Shown here in pieces: positions 42,484 through 50,431 of a stretch of 64,000 nucleotides of DNA. This DNA is from Lachnospiraceae bacterium (GTDB lineage: Bacteria; Bacillota; Clostridia; Lachnospirales; Lachnospiraceae). The position numbers and the translations under genes were made by a program. How positions within the stretch are numbered: the stretch's first letter is position 1; every line of letters begins with the position of its first letter. Where the stretch lies: positions 27,104-91,103 of the forward strand of contig JAILHF010000041.1 in assembly GCA_024696005.1 (NCBI GenBank), in the 5' to 3' direction. The notes beneath the pieces were generated by a model. The model made no database searches. It was not told the DNA's origin and worked only from the letters and a program-made list of their open reading frames with translations.

Positions 42484-44211
42484 ATGAAAAACCTCTGGAA
42501 GTATTTTGCCGGTTTTAAGAAGGAATGTGTTTTAGGGCCTCTGTTCAAGCTTTTGGAGGCCTCTTTTGAATTGTTCATCCCCCTGCTGGTGCAGCAGATC
42601 ATCGATGTGGGGATCGCTAACGGCGATACCGCCTATATCACCCAGCGGGTGCTTTTGATGGCGGCCCTGGCCCTGATCGGCCTGGTCTGTTCGCTCACGG
42701 CGCAGTTCTTTTCGGCAAGGGCGGCGGTGGGCTTTTCCGCAAAGGTCAAGTCGGCGGTCTTTTCCCATGTGCAGTCCCTGTCCTATAACGAGCTGGACCG
42801 CATCGGTACATCCACGCTGATCACGAGGCTTTCTTCGGACATCAATACCCTGCAGGGCGGTGTGAACATGTCCCTGCGTCTGTTTTTGCGTTCCCCCTTC
42901 ATCGTTCTGGGCGCCGTGATCATGGCCTTCACCATTGACGTGCGCACGGCCCTGATCTTTGTGGTCACGGTGCTGCTGCTTTCCCTGGTGGTCTACGGCA
43001 TCATGCTGATCACGATCCCCATGCACAAAAAGGTGCAGAGTGACTTAGACGGCGTGACCTCCCGTACCCGTGCAAACTTAAACGGCGTGCGGGTGATCCG
43101 TGCCTTTGGCCTGGAGGAAAAGGAAGAGGAGGAGTTCCGGCGGGATAACGGAGCTCTGGTGCGCATGCAGATCCTGGCGGGGCGCATCTCGGCCCTGATG
43201 AACCCGCTGACTTTTATCCTGATCAATCTGGGGCTCTGCGTTCTCATATGGAAGGGCGCGCTTGCCGTGGATACGGGGCGCCTGACCCAGGGCCAGGTGG
43301 TGGCGCTGGTCAACTATATGTCCCAGATCCTGGTGGAGCTCATCAAGCTGGCCAACCTGATCGTCCAGCTTACCAGGGCCCTGGCCTGCGGAGGACGCAT
43401 CGGTTCCGTGCTGGACATCACTTCCTCCATGCAGGAGGGGACGGCAGAGGATACGCCTGCGGGCAGTGCTTCGGAGATCGAATTCCGGGATGTGACCTTT
43501 GGCTATGCCGAGGCGGCGGAACCGGCGGTGGAGAAGATCAGCCTGAAGGTCCCGGCCGGCAGCACCCTGGGGATCATTGGCGGCACGGGCTCGGGCAAGA
43601 GCAGCGTGGTGAACCTGATCCCGCGCTTTTACGATGCAAGTAAAGGAAGCGTCCTGGTGGACGGCCGGGATGTGAAGGAATACCGCTATGCGTCTCTTCG
43701 CGGGCGCATCGGCATCGTGCCGCAGCGCAGCGTCCTGTTCCGCGGGACCATACGGGAAAACCTGCGCTGGGGGAAGGAAGACGCCACGGATGAAGAGATC
43801 TGGACGGCGCTGAAACAGGCGCAGGCTGCGGATTTCGTGAAGGAGAAGGAAGGCGCCCTGGACTATCCGGTGGAGCAGGGCGGCAGTAATTTTTCCGGCG
43901 GACAGAGACAGCGCCTGGCCATTGCCAGGGCGTTGGTGCGCAAGCCGCAGATCCTGATCCTGGACGATTCCACCTCGGCTCTGGATTATGCCACCGATGC
44001 GGCCCTGCGCAAAGAGATCCGTGAGAGCGACAGCCGTCCCACCACGGTGATCGTCTCACAGCGCACGGCATCCATCATGCATGCGGATCAGATCCTGGTG
44101 CTGGACGGCGGCGAGAGCGTGGGGCTCGGAACGCATGAGGAACTGCTGAAAGGCTGTGACGTATATCGCGAGATCTACGAGAGCCAGTTCGGAGGTGCCC
44201 ATGAAGAGTAA
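42484..44211 (+). CDS. ABC exporter half-transporter with degenerate ATP site (heterodimer subunit 1)
   Basis: A 575-residue type IV ABC exporter: six membrane helices (about 15-310) then an ATPase domain. Walker A is GGTGSGKSSVV and the signature is FSGGQRQRLA. Walker B reads ILILDDSTSALD, with Asp where the catalytic Glu is expected, and the switch His is Gln (VSQRTAS). These changes mark the non-hydrolysing site of heterodimeric exporters such as TM287/288 and LmrCD. The partner gene overlaps by 11 bases. No clear ribosome binding site precedes ATG 42484. Substrate unknown. Confidence 0.88.
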   Translation: MKNLWKYFAGFKKECVLGPLFKLLEASFELFIPLLVQQIIDVGIANGDTAYITQRVLLMAALALIGLVCSLTAQFFSARAAVGFSAKVKSAVFSHVQSLSYNELDRIGTSTLITRLSSDINTLQGGVNMSLRLFLRSPFIVLGAVIMAFTIDVRTALIFVVTVLLLSLVVYGIMLITIPMHKKVQSDLDGVTSRTRANLNGVRVIRAFGLEEKEEEEFRRDNGALVRMQILAGRISALMNPLTFILINLGLCVLIWKGALAVDTGRLTQGQVVALVNYMSQILVELIKLANLIVQLTRALACGGRIGSVLDITSSMQEGTAEDTPAGSASEIEFRDVTFGYAEAAEPAVEKISLKVPAGSTLGIIGGTGSGKSSVVNLIPRFYDASKGSVLVDGRDVKEYRYASLRGRIGIVPQRSVLFRGTIRENLRWGKEDATDEEIWTALKQAQAADFVKEKEGALDYPVEQGGSNFSGGQRQRLAIARALVRKPQILILDDSTSALDYATDAALRKEIRESDSRPTTVIVSQRTASIMHADQILVLDGGESVGLGTHEELLKGCDVYREIYESQFGGAHEE

Positions 44212-45940
44212 TCGCCGTATCATCCGCAGGATCCTCCATTACCTGAAGCCTTACTGGTTTTTCATGCTCTGCTCGGTGCTCTTTGCAGCCGTATCTTCCG
44301 TGCTGAGCCTGTATCTGCCGGTGCTGACCGGTAATGCAGTGGATCTGCTTCTGGGAAAAGGGGCAGTAGATAAGGATGCCCTGTGGTCAGTGCTCGTAAA
44401 GATGCTCCTGCTCATCGGCATTTCGGCTGCCGGACAGTGGATCCAGAACCAGTGCAACAACCATGTGGCCTATTGCAGTGTGCGGGATATCCGGCAGAGC
44501 GCCTTTGAAAAGCTGCAGAAGCTCCCGCTTTCCTATCTGGACACCCATCCGGCCGGGGACAGCTTAAGCCGCATCATCGCGGATGTGGATACCTTTGCGG
44601 ACGGCCTGCTCATGGGCTTTACCCAGTTCTTTACGGGGCTCATCACGATCATCGGTACGCTCTTTCTGATGCTGGCGATCCATAAATGGGTGGCTCTGGC
44701 CGTGATCCTGCTCACGCCCCTGTCTCTTTTCGTGGCGGCCTTCATCGCGAAGAATACTTCCAGCCTGTTCAAAAAACAGTCGATCGTGCGGGCCTCCCAG
44801 ACCGGCATGATCGATGAGCTGATCGGAAACGAAAAGCTGGTGCAGGCTTTTTCCTATGAAAAGACGGCGAAGGAGCGCTTTGAGGAGAACAACGAGGAGC
44901 TGCGGGGCGTCTCCCTGAAAGCGATCTTTTTCTCCTCGCTGACCAATCCTTCCACCCGTTTTGTCAACAACCTGATCTACGCGCTGGTGGCGCTGATGGG
45001 CGGTCTGCAGGTGATCAAAGGGAGGCTTTCCGTCGGTCAGCTTACGGCTTTCCTGAGCTATGCGAACCAGTATACCAAGCCCTTTAACGAGATCAGCGGC
45101 GTGGTGACGGAGCTGCAGAATTCCATTACCTGCGCCGGCCGCGTGCTGGAGCTGATCGCCGAGGAACCGCAGCCGGAGGACAAAGCGGATGCCCTTGCGC
45201 TTTCAGAGGCGAAGGGTGCGGTGACGATCACGGGCGTGGACTTTTCCTACACGGAGAGCAAGCCCCTGATCACGGACCTGAACCTTTCCGTGGAGCCCGG
45301 AAAACGCGTGGCCATCGTCGGGCCCACGGGCTGCGGCAAGACCACCCTGATCAACCTGCTGATGCGTTTCTATGATGTGAAGGCCGGAAGCATCGCTGTG
45401 GACGGTGAGGACATCCGGGACTATACCAGGCATTCCCTTCGGGAGAATTACGGCATGGTGCTGCAGGAGACCTGGCTGAAGCCGGGGACCATAAGGGAAA
45501 ACATCACCCTCGGCAAGCCGGATGCCACGGAGGAGGAGATCATCGCCGCGGCAAAGAATTCCCACGCGCACAGCTTTATCCGGCAGCTGCCGCAGCAATA
45601 CGATACCGTGATCGGAGAGGACGGGGGAATGCTCTCGCAGGGGCAGAAGCAGCTGATCTGCATCAGCCGCATCATGCTTTCCCTGCCGCCCATGCTGATC
45701 CTGGATGAGGCGACCAGCTCCATCGACACGCGAACCGAAATGAAGATCCAGGATGCCTTTGGCAGGATGATGAAGGGACGCACGAGCTTCATCGTGGCGC
45801 ACCGTCTGTCCACGATCCGGGAGGCGGATACGATCCTGGTCATGAAGGACGGAAACATCATCGAACAGGGAGATCACAAGAGCCTGCTCAAAGCCGGCGG
45901 CTTTTACGCGACACTATACAGAAGTCAGTACGAGATGTAA
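44201..45940 (+). CDS. ABC exporter half-transporter, catalytic partner (heterodimer subunit 2)
   Basis: A 579-residue partner of the preceding gene. Six membrane helices, then Walker A GPTGCGKTTLI, Walker B LILDEATSSID with the catalytic Glu, and an intact switch His in IVAHRLST. Its signature is SQGQKQ, not SGGQ, which complements the degenerate Walker B of subunit 1. Together they form one active and one degenerate ATP site. GGAGGT sits four bases before ATG 44201, inside the upstream gene. Drug, peptide or lipid export are all possible. Confidence 0.88.
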   Translation: MKSNRRIIRRILHYLKPYWFFMLCSVLFAAVSSVLSLYLPVLTGNAVDLLLGKGAVDKDALWSVLVKMLLLIGISAAGQWIQNQCNNHVAYCSVRDIRQSAFEKLQKLPLSYLDTHPAGDSLSRIIADVDTFADGLLMGFTQFFTGLITIIGTLFLMLAIHKWVALAVILLTPLSLFVAAFIAKNTSSLFKKQSIVRASQTGMIDELIGNEKLVQAFSYEKTAKERFEENNEELRGVSLKAIFFSSLTNPSTRFVNNLIYALVALMGGLQVIKGRLSVGQLTAFLSYANQYTKPFNEISGVVTELQNSITCAGRVLELIAEEPQPEDKADALALSEAKGAVTITGVDFSYTESKPLITDLNLSVEPGKRVAIVGPTGCGKTTLINLLMRFYDVKAGSIAVDGEDIRDYTRHSLRENYGMVLQETWLKPGTIRENITLGKPDATEEEIIAAAKNSHAHSFIRQLPQQYDTVIGEDGGMLSQGQKQLICISRIMLSLPPMLILDEATSSIDTRTEMKIQDAFGRMMKGRTSFIVAHRLSTIREADTILVMKDGNIIEQGDHKSLLKAGGFYATLYRSQYEM

Positions 45941-45945
45941 CAGAC

Positions 45946-47322
45946 ATGGTATTCAGTTCCGCCATCTTTTTATGGATATTTCTTCCCGTTGTTGTCCTCG
46001 GGAATCTGCTGGTTGGGAAAAAAATGTCCAACCTGTTTCTTTTGCTGTCCAGCCTGATCTTTTATGCCTGGGGAGAGCCGGTCCTGGTTGTCCTGATGAT
46101 CTTTTCCATCCTCTGGAACTGGGCGGCGGGGCTCATGATCGGAAAGGGCAGCCGGAAGAAGCTCTGGCTCGTGCTGGGGGTGGGCGGTGATCTGCTGCTG
46201 CTCTTTACCTTCAAATACATCGGCTTTTTCTTAAGCCTGCTGCGGGTGATCCCGGTGCTGAAGGATATCCCGGATCCCGGCGTGCGCCTTCCGATCGGGA
46301 TCTCCTTCTTTACCTTTCAGGCCATTTCCTATATCGCGGATGTGTACCGTGAGCGGGTGAAGCCTTCGGCGGATCCGCTTCCGGTCGCGCTCTATATCTC
46401 CTTTTTCCCGCAGCTGATCGCGGGACCGATCGTGCAGTACCGCACGGTGGAGGAGCAGCTCAGGACAAGGAAGCCCGGAGCGGCCGATTTCGCGGATGGG
46501 TTCCGGCGCTTTCTCTACGGACTCGGAAAAAAGGTGCTGATCGCGAATGTGCTGGCAGGCTGCGCGGACAAGGCTTTTTCGATGGAAGTGCCGGGCGTGC
46601 TTCCGGCCTGGATCGGCGCGCTGGCCTATACCCTGCAGATCTATTATGATTTTTCGGGCTATTCCGACATGGCCCTGGGGCTTGGGCGGATGTTCGGCTT
46701 CAGCTTTCCGGAGAACTTTTCCTATCCTTATCTCTCCCGGAGCATCAGCGAGTTCTGGCGCCGCTGGCACATCACGCTGGGCGCGTGGTTCCGCGAATAT
46801 GTATACATCCCTCTGGGCGGGAACCGGAAAGGAAAGGGAAGGACGCTGATAAACCTCCTGATCGTCTTTTTCCTGACGGGGCTCTGGCACGGGGCGGATC
46901 TGAGCTTTGTGCTCTGGGGGCTTTACCATGGCTTCTTTTCCCTGCTCGAGAGAGCGGGGCTGAAAAAGCTTCTGGACAAAAGCCGCATCCTGTCCGGTCT
47001 GGGCTGTTTCGTTGTAGTGCTTCTGGGCTGGGTGCTGTTTCGGGCGGAAAACCTGGGTGCGGCCTTTGCCTACTACCGCGCGATGTTTGTCCCGGCGGCG
47101 GAGAGCGCTTCGATCCTGAGGCTCTGCGATGGGAAGACCTTTGCGATCGGGGCTGCGGCGCTGATCGGAGCAGGCCCCCTGCAGGCCATTGTTCCGCAGA
47201 AGCTTAAGGAAAAATGGAAGGGATCGGCTGCGGAGGCGCTCTTCGTGCTGGTCGTTTTGGGCTACAGCCTTGCGGCCCTGGCAGCAGAGAGCTATAATCC
47301 GTTCATTTATTTTCAGTTTTAG
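45946..47322 (+). CDS. MBOAT-family O-acyltransferase (AlgI-like)
   Basis: A 458-residue polytopic membrane protein that would pass acyl (often acetyl) groups across the membrane to an envelope polysaccharide. Family marks: RLPIGISFFTFQ, YISFFPQLIAGPI, YYDFSGYSDMA, SEFWRRWHITLG and the catalytic-His block LTGLWHGAD. It starts five bases after the ABC exporter. The next gene encodes an AlgJ/AlgX-like protein, the usual partner that completes acylation outside. Confidence 0.9.
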   Translation: MVFSSAIFLWIFLPVVVLGNLLVGKKMSNLFLLLSSLIFYAWGEPVLVVLMIFSILWNWAAGLMIGKGSRKKLWLVLGVGGDLLLLFTFKYIGFFLSLLRVIPVLKDIPDPGVRLPIGISFFTFQAISYIADVYRERVKPSADPLPVALYISFFPQLIAGPIVQYRTVEEQLRTRKPGAADFADGFRRFLYGLGKKVLIANVLAGCADKAFSMEVPGVLPAWIGALAYTLQIYYDFSGYSDMALGLGRMFGFSFPENFSYPYLSRSISEFWRRWHITLGAWFREYVYIPLGGNRKGKGRTLINLLIVFFLTGLWHGADLSFVLWGLYHGFFSLLERAGLKKLLDKSRILSGLGCFVVVLLGWVLFRAENLGAAFAYYRAMFVPAAESASILRLCDGKTFAIGAAALIGAGPLQAIVPQKLKEKWKGSAAEALFVLVVLGYSLAALAAESYNPFIYFQF

Positions 47323-47330
47323 AGGAAGAG

Positions 47331-48419
47331 ATGAAAAAGCTTCGTTTTTCACAATGGATATTGCTGGCGGGATTTGTTCTGGGGATCTGTCTGCCCCTGC
47401 CGCTCTGGATGCTGATCGGCAGCAAGGCAGCCTCTTCCGGCTCGGAGATGCGCATGCTGGCGGAGCGTCCGGTCCTTACGGCCGAAAACTATGCGGAGTA
47501 TCCGGGGCTGTTTGAGGAATACCTCGGGGATCACCTGCCCTTCAAGGATGCGCTGGTGGCCGGGAATGCCGCAACGGATTACCTTCTGTTCCGCAGCTCC
47601 TCGGACCGCGTGATCGTCGGGAAAGAGGACTGGCTGTTTTACGCGGCAAAGATGGACGGCGACCCGGTTTCGGACTATCAGGGGAGCGTCTTGTACGGCA
47701 AAAAACAGCTTGCCTCGATCGCGGAACGCCTGTGTGCGCAAAGGGACAAGCTGGCGGCGGAAGGGACACGCTTCGTGATCTTTTTCGCGCCGAACAAGGA
47801 AAGGGTATACGCGGAATACATGCCGGAACAGTACGGTGCACCGGCGGAGGAATACCGGCTGAAGCAGCTGGCGGATTATCTGCAGGAGAACACGGATCTG
47901 GAAGTGGTCAATTCCCTGGAGGCCGTGCTGCAGGCAAAGAACGAGACGGAGGCACCGCTCTGGTACAAGACGGATACCCATTGGAATGATCTGGGCGCTT
48001 ATGTCGGCAGCCGCGAACTGCTTGGGACGCTGGGGATCGAACTGCCGGCCCTTTCGGAATGCACGGTCGAAGCAGGAGAGCCGACATCCGGGGATCTGGC
48101 GCGTATTCTGCATCTGGAGAGCCTGTTTGAGAAAAAGGACCGGGAATACCGGATCGCGGAATTTGAACTGCGCTGTGAGATACAGGCGGAAGAGGGGTAT
48201 CACGCGGGAGTCAATGCCCATGCGGAAGGAGCCGATCCGAGGCGCATCTATTTCTGCAGGGATTCCTACGCCGATGCCATGATCGCTTATGTCGGGAATT
48301 GTTTTACGGACAGCCGTTTCGTATACCGGGCGTTTTATACCGAAGAAGACAGGAAGGCTTTTGCGCCCGACATCTTTGTTTACGAGATCGTGGAACGTTA
48401 TCTGAACGAGTTGTTGTAG
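47331..48419 (+). CDS. AlgJ/AlgX-like SGNH-type acetyltransferase partner
   Basis: A 362-residue protein anchored by an N-terminal helix (about 8-29), with the rest outside. The catalytic Asp-His pair is in YKTDTHWNDLGAY and the nucleophile Ser probably in FCRDSYADAM, matching AlgX/AlgJ (DHHW family). It should accept acyl groups from the upstream MBOAT protein. GAGGAAG precedes ATG 47331. No polymer-synthesis genes lie adjacent, so the target polysaccharide is unknown. Confidence 0.85.
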   Translation: MKKLRFSQWILLAGFVLGICLPLPLWMLIGSKAASSGSEMRMLAERPVLTAENYAEYPGLFEEYLGDHLPFKDALVAGNAATDYLLFRSSSDRVIVGKEDWLFYAAKMDGDPVSDYQGSVLYGKKQLASIAERLCAQRDKLAAEGTRFVIFFAPNKERVYAEYMPEQYGAPAEEYRLKQLADYLQENTDLEVVNSLEAVLQAKNETEAPLWYKTDTHWNDLGAYVGSRELLGTLGIELPALSECTVEAGEPTSGDLARILHLESLFEKKDREYRIAEFELRCEIQAEEGYHAGVNAHAEGADPRRIYFCRDSYADAMIAYVGNCFTDSRFVYRAFYTEEDRKAFAPDIFVYEIVERYLNELL

Positions 48420-48421
48420 AT

Positions 48422-48461
48422 AAAAAGATCCGGCGCCAAACCCGTAAAGGAAAGGCGCCGG
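48422..48461 (-). terminator. Terminator of the minus-strand 48.5-49.4 kb genes
   Basis: Minus-strand CCGGCGCC (48461-48454) pairs with GGCGCCGG (48437-48430) across a 16-base loop, then ATC and five Ts (48426-48422). It may also serve the convergent AlgJ-like gene. Confidence 0.65.
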
Positions 48462-48473
48462 CTATTTTGAAGC

Positions 48474-49127
48474 TTATTTCAGGATCCGGGCATCGGTCAC
48501 ATAGATCAGTTCGCAGGCGTGGTTGCCGGTGTCGGTCCGGGTGACGCTGGAGGTCCAGGTAAAGACACTGCTTCCCGACTCGGAGACCGCTTTCAGGTCG
48601 ATCAGATAGCCCTTCAGCTTTATGTGGTCTCCCCGGCGCATGCGCCCTATCGTTCGTTTCACGCTGCTGTCGGCAGCGATCAGATGGTTGTTGCAGGACT
48701 GGCACGAGACTTCTTCTTCCCCGCCCACCGGGGCAAGCTCTTCCCAACTGTCCACATGCCAGAAATACCAGCGGCCGGTCTGCCCCCAGTGGAAATCGAT
48801 CACTTCGTTGTATTGGGCCACGCTTCCCCAGCCCAGCGCCAGATCCCGGGGCGCCAGCTTGCCGCCCAGATCCGTCTGGGGATAATCCTGGGTGTGCAGG
48901 ACCAGGGCCTCGATCTCGTAGGCATAGAGGTACGTCAGGTCGACCTTGTAGCCGTCCCGGTAAAGCGTGGTCCCGCCCGAAGCCTCGGTCTGTACCGGCT
49001 CCGGAATGCCGGCGATGGCAACGGTGCGCCCGTTCTTCCAGACAAACCAGAAGACGACCGAAAGAGCGGCGGCGAGCAGGAGCAGCGGCACGAGTTTGCT
49101 GTTGTTCTGCCTTCCGTAGTAGTTCAT
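48474..49127 (-). CDS. Conserved membrane-anchored protein of unknown function
   Basis: A 217-residue protein with one N-terminal membrane helix (about 12-30) and a soluble domain outside. Distinct blocks are LAPRDLALGWG, GRWYFWHVDSWEEL, SCQSCNNHLIAAD, LKGYLIDLKA and SSVTRTDTGNHACELIYV. I recall similar blocks in uncharacterised proteins from other phyla, but there the CxxC is not always present. The conserved Trp, Arg and Cys residues suggest a ligand- or metal-binding envelope protein. The start overlaps the preceding gene's stop as ATGA. Confidence 0.7.
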   Translation of the reverse strand: MNYYGRQNNSKLVPLLLLAAALSVVFWFVWKNGRTVAIAGIPEPVQTEASGGTTLYRDGYKVDLTYLYAYEIEALVLHTQDYPQTDLGGKLAPRDLALGWGSVAQYNEVIDFHWGQTGRWYFWHVDSWEELAPVGGEEEVSCQSCNNHLIAADSSVKRTIGRMRRGDHIKLKGYLIDLKAVSESGSSVFTWTSSVTRTDTGNHACELIYVTDARILK

Positions 49128-49384
49128 TTGGTCCAGTAGGGTTTCTGATCCTTGTGCGTGAACTGTTTCATGCGCGCGCGGTAGTCCTCAAGCAGGGAGC
49201 CGTAGCGCGCTTTCTGTTTTTCGGAGAGTTTGCCTTCCGCGCACAGGTTGTCGTAACGTTCGGAGAATTCTTTCAGATTGGCTTGCGCGGCATCTTTGTA
49301 GTTGTTGGAGATGTTGCTCTCCATGCGCCGGATCACGTCTTCCAGTTCGGCGCACTTTCCGCTGAGGCGGTCAAACAATCCCAT
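49124..49384 (-). CDS. Small helical protein of unknown function
   Basis: An 86-residue, highly charged and mostly helical protein starting MGLFDRLSGKCAELE. ATG 49384 is chosen because GGAGGG lies just upstream; a start at 49438 would remove the leader. No signal peptide or known motif. It is translationally coupled to the membrane protein that follows, so they likely work together. Confidence 0.6.
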   Translation of the reverse strand: MGLFDRLSGKCAELEDVIRRMESNISNNYKDAAQANLKEFSERYDNLCAEGKLSEKQKARYGSLLEDYRARMKQFTHKDQKPYWTK

Positions 49385-49439
49385 GATCCATCCCTCCGTG
49401 AGAGATCTTTGTTCACTGTTCAGAATACCATACCGCAAG

Positions 49440-49468
49440 TTGTTATTTCAAGTGGAAACTACTATAAT
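49440..49468 (+). promoter_or_regulatory. Strong promoter just before 49476 gene
   Basis: TTGTTA (49440-49445), 17-base spacer, TATAAT (49463-49468). The predicted start of transcription coincides with the ATG at 49476, so the mRNA may be leaderless. Confidence 0.72.
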
Positions 49469-49475
49469 ATTGGGT

Positions 49476-50264
49476 ATGAATAACAAAGAGGAAAAACGGA
49501 AGAACAGGCTGGAAGGGCTGCGAAGGGCTGCCGGGGGGGAGGGGAGCGTTGCGCTCTCCGGCACCGGAAAAAGGCCGGCGGCCCAGCCCCTTGCGTTTCT
49601 GCGCCCTTACCGGCCGGTGTTCATGGCCATTGCGGTCTTTATGCTGGGCGGCATCCTTGCAAGACGCATCGGGTTGAGCGACAATTCGTACAGGCTTACG
49701 GAGCATCTTTCGGAGAGTGCGATCCTTCTGACGGCAGCGGACGGGCAGACGGAGAGCATGGATCTGTCCGAACTGTCCTGGTATATCCTGCGGATGGAGC
49801 GTGAGGTGGACGAAAAGGCACGCATCTACGATCCGAATGATCCCACGGCGTATTGGAAGCTGCGGATCAGCAATTATGAGGAAGCGTCCTACATCGCGGA
49901 GATCGCCAAAAAGACGGTCCTGGAAGCGGCACAGCGCGACCTGGTCTACGCGACCGCGGCGAAAAGCGCCGGTGCGAGGCTGGATGAGGAGGCAAAACGC
50001 AGCGTCTTTCTGGAGGCGGAACGCGACTGGCTCGGGATGTCGCAGCGGGAAAAGGATGCCACGGGACTGACCCTTGAAAAGCTCCGTGCCGTCGAGGAAC
50101 AGGAAAGGCTCGCCCGGATGTATGTGGAATATCTGGCCGGGGAGGGCACGGAGGGCCTGGAAGAGGGCGGCAGCTACTATGAAAAGCTCTGTGAAGAATA
50201 CGGCGTGCGGGTGGACGAGGACGTGACCGAACCCATCCGCGTGGGGCATGTTACGGTAAACTGA
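49476..50264 (+). CDS. Membrane-anchored helical protein, SurA/PrsA N-domain-like
   Basis: A 262-residue protein: a basic cytoplasmic head (MNNKEEKRKNR), one membrane helix (about 50-66), then a helical external domain. The stretch EEAKRSVFLEAERDWLGMS and the following helices recall the chaperone-type N-domain of SurA/PrsA foldases, but no rotamase domain follows. No ribosome binding site is visible before ATG 49476. The gene is flanked by its own promoter and a weak terminator. Function is inference. Confidence 0.55.
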   Translation: MNNKEEKRKNRLEGLRRAAGGEGSVALSGTGKRPAAQPLAFLRPYRPVFMAIAVFMLGGILARRIGLSDNSYRLTEHLSESAILLTAADGQTESMDLSELSWYILRMEREVDEKARIYDPNDPTAYWKLRISNYEEASYIAEIAKKTVLEAAQRDLVYATAAKSAGARLDEEAKRSVFLEAERDWLGMSQREKDATGLTLEKLRAVEEQERLARMYVEYLAGEGTEGLEEGGSYYEKLCEEYGVRVDEDVTEPIRVGHVTVN

Positions 50265-50342
50265 GCGCAAGAGGGCGCCGGTGGGGCCTTGCGCACGAGC
50301 GGCGCAGGCCGGTCCCGCATGGCGGCAGGCGTGTTGCTCTTT

Positions 50343-50361
50343 GGCGGCGAAAGCCGCTTTT
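50343..50361 (+). terminator. Weak terminator candidate before glgB
   Basis: GCGGC and GCCGC pair around GAAA (50344-50357), followed by TTTT. The stem is short. A larger hairpin, GCGCAAG with CTTGCGC (50265-50294), lies directly after the preceding gene. Confidence 0.4.
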
Positions 50362-50362
50362 C

Positions 50363-50391
50363 TTGTATTATGGGCCGAAATGTGCTATACT
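50363..50391 (+). promoter_or_regulatory. Promoter for glgB
   Basis: TTGTAT (50363-50368), 17-base spacer, TATACT (50386-50391) with TGC before it. The glgB ATG follows 40 bases later. Confidence 0.75.
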
Positions 50392-50431
50392 CTTCTGTAC
50401 GTTTGAGAACAATTGAAAGAGGAGAACGGAA

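Noticed and set aside
48430..48461. Hairpin considered as a plus-strand terminator of the AlgJ-like gene
   Set aside because: The T-run follows only on the minus strand; on the plus strand only TATTTT follows, so it is assigned to the minus-strand genes.
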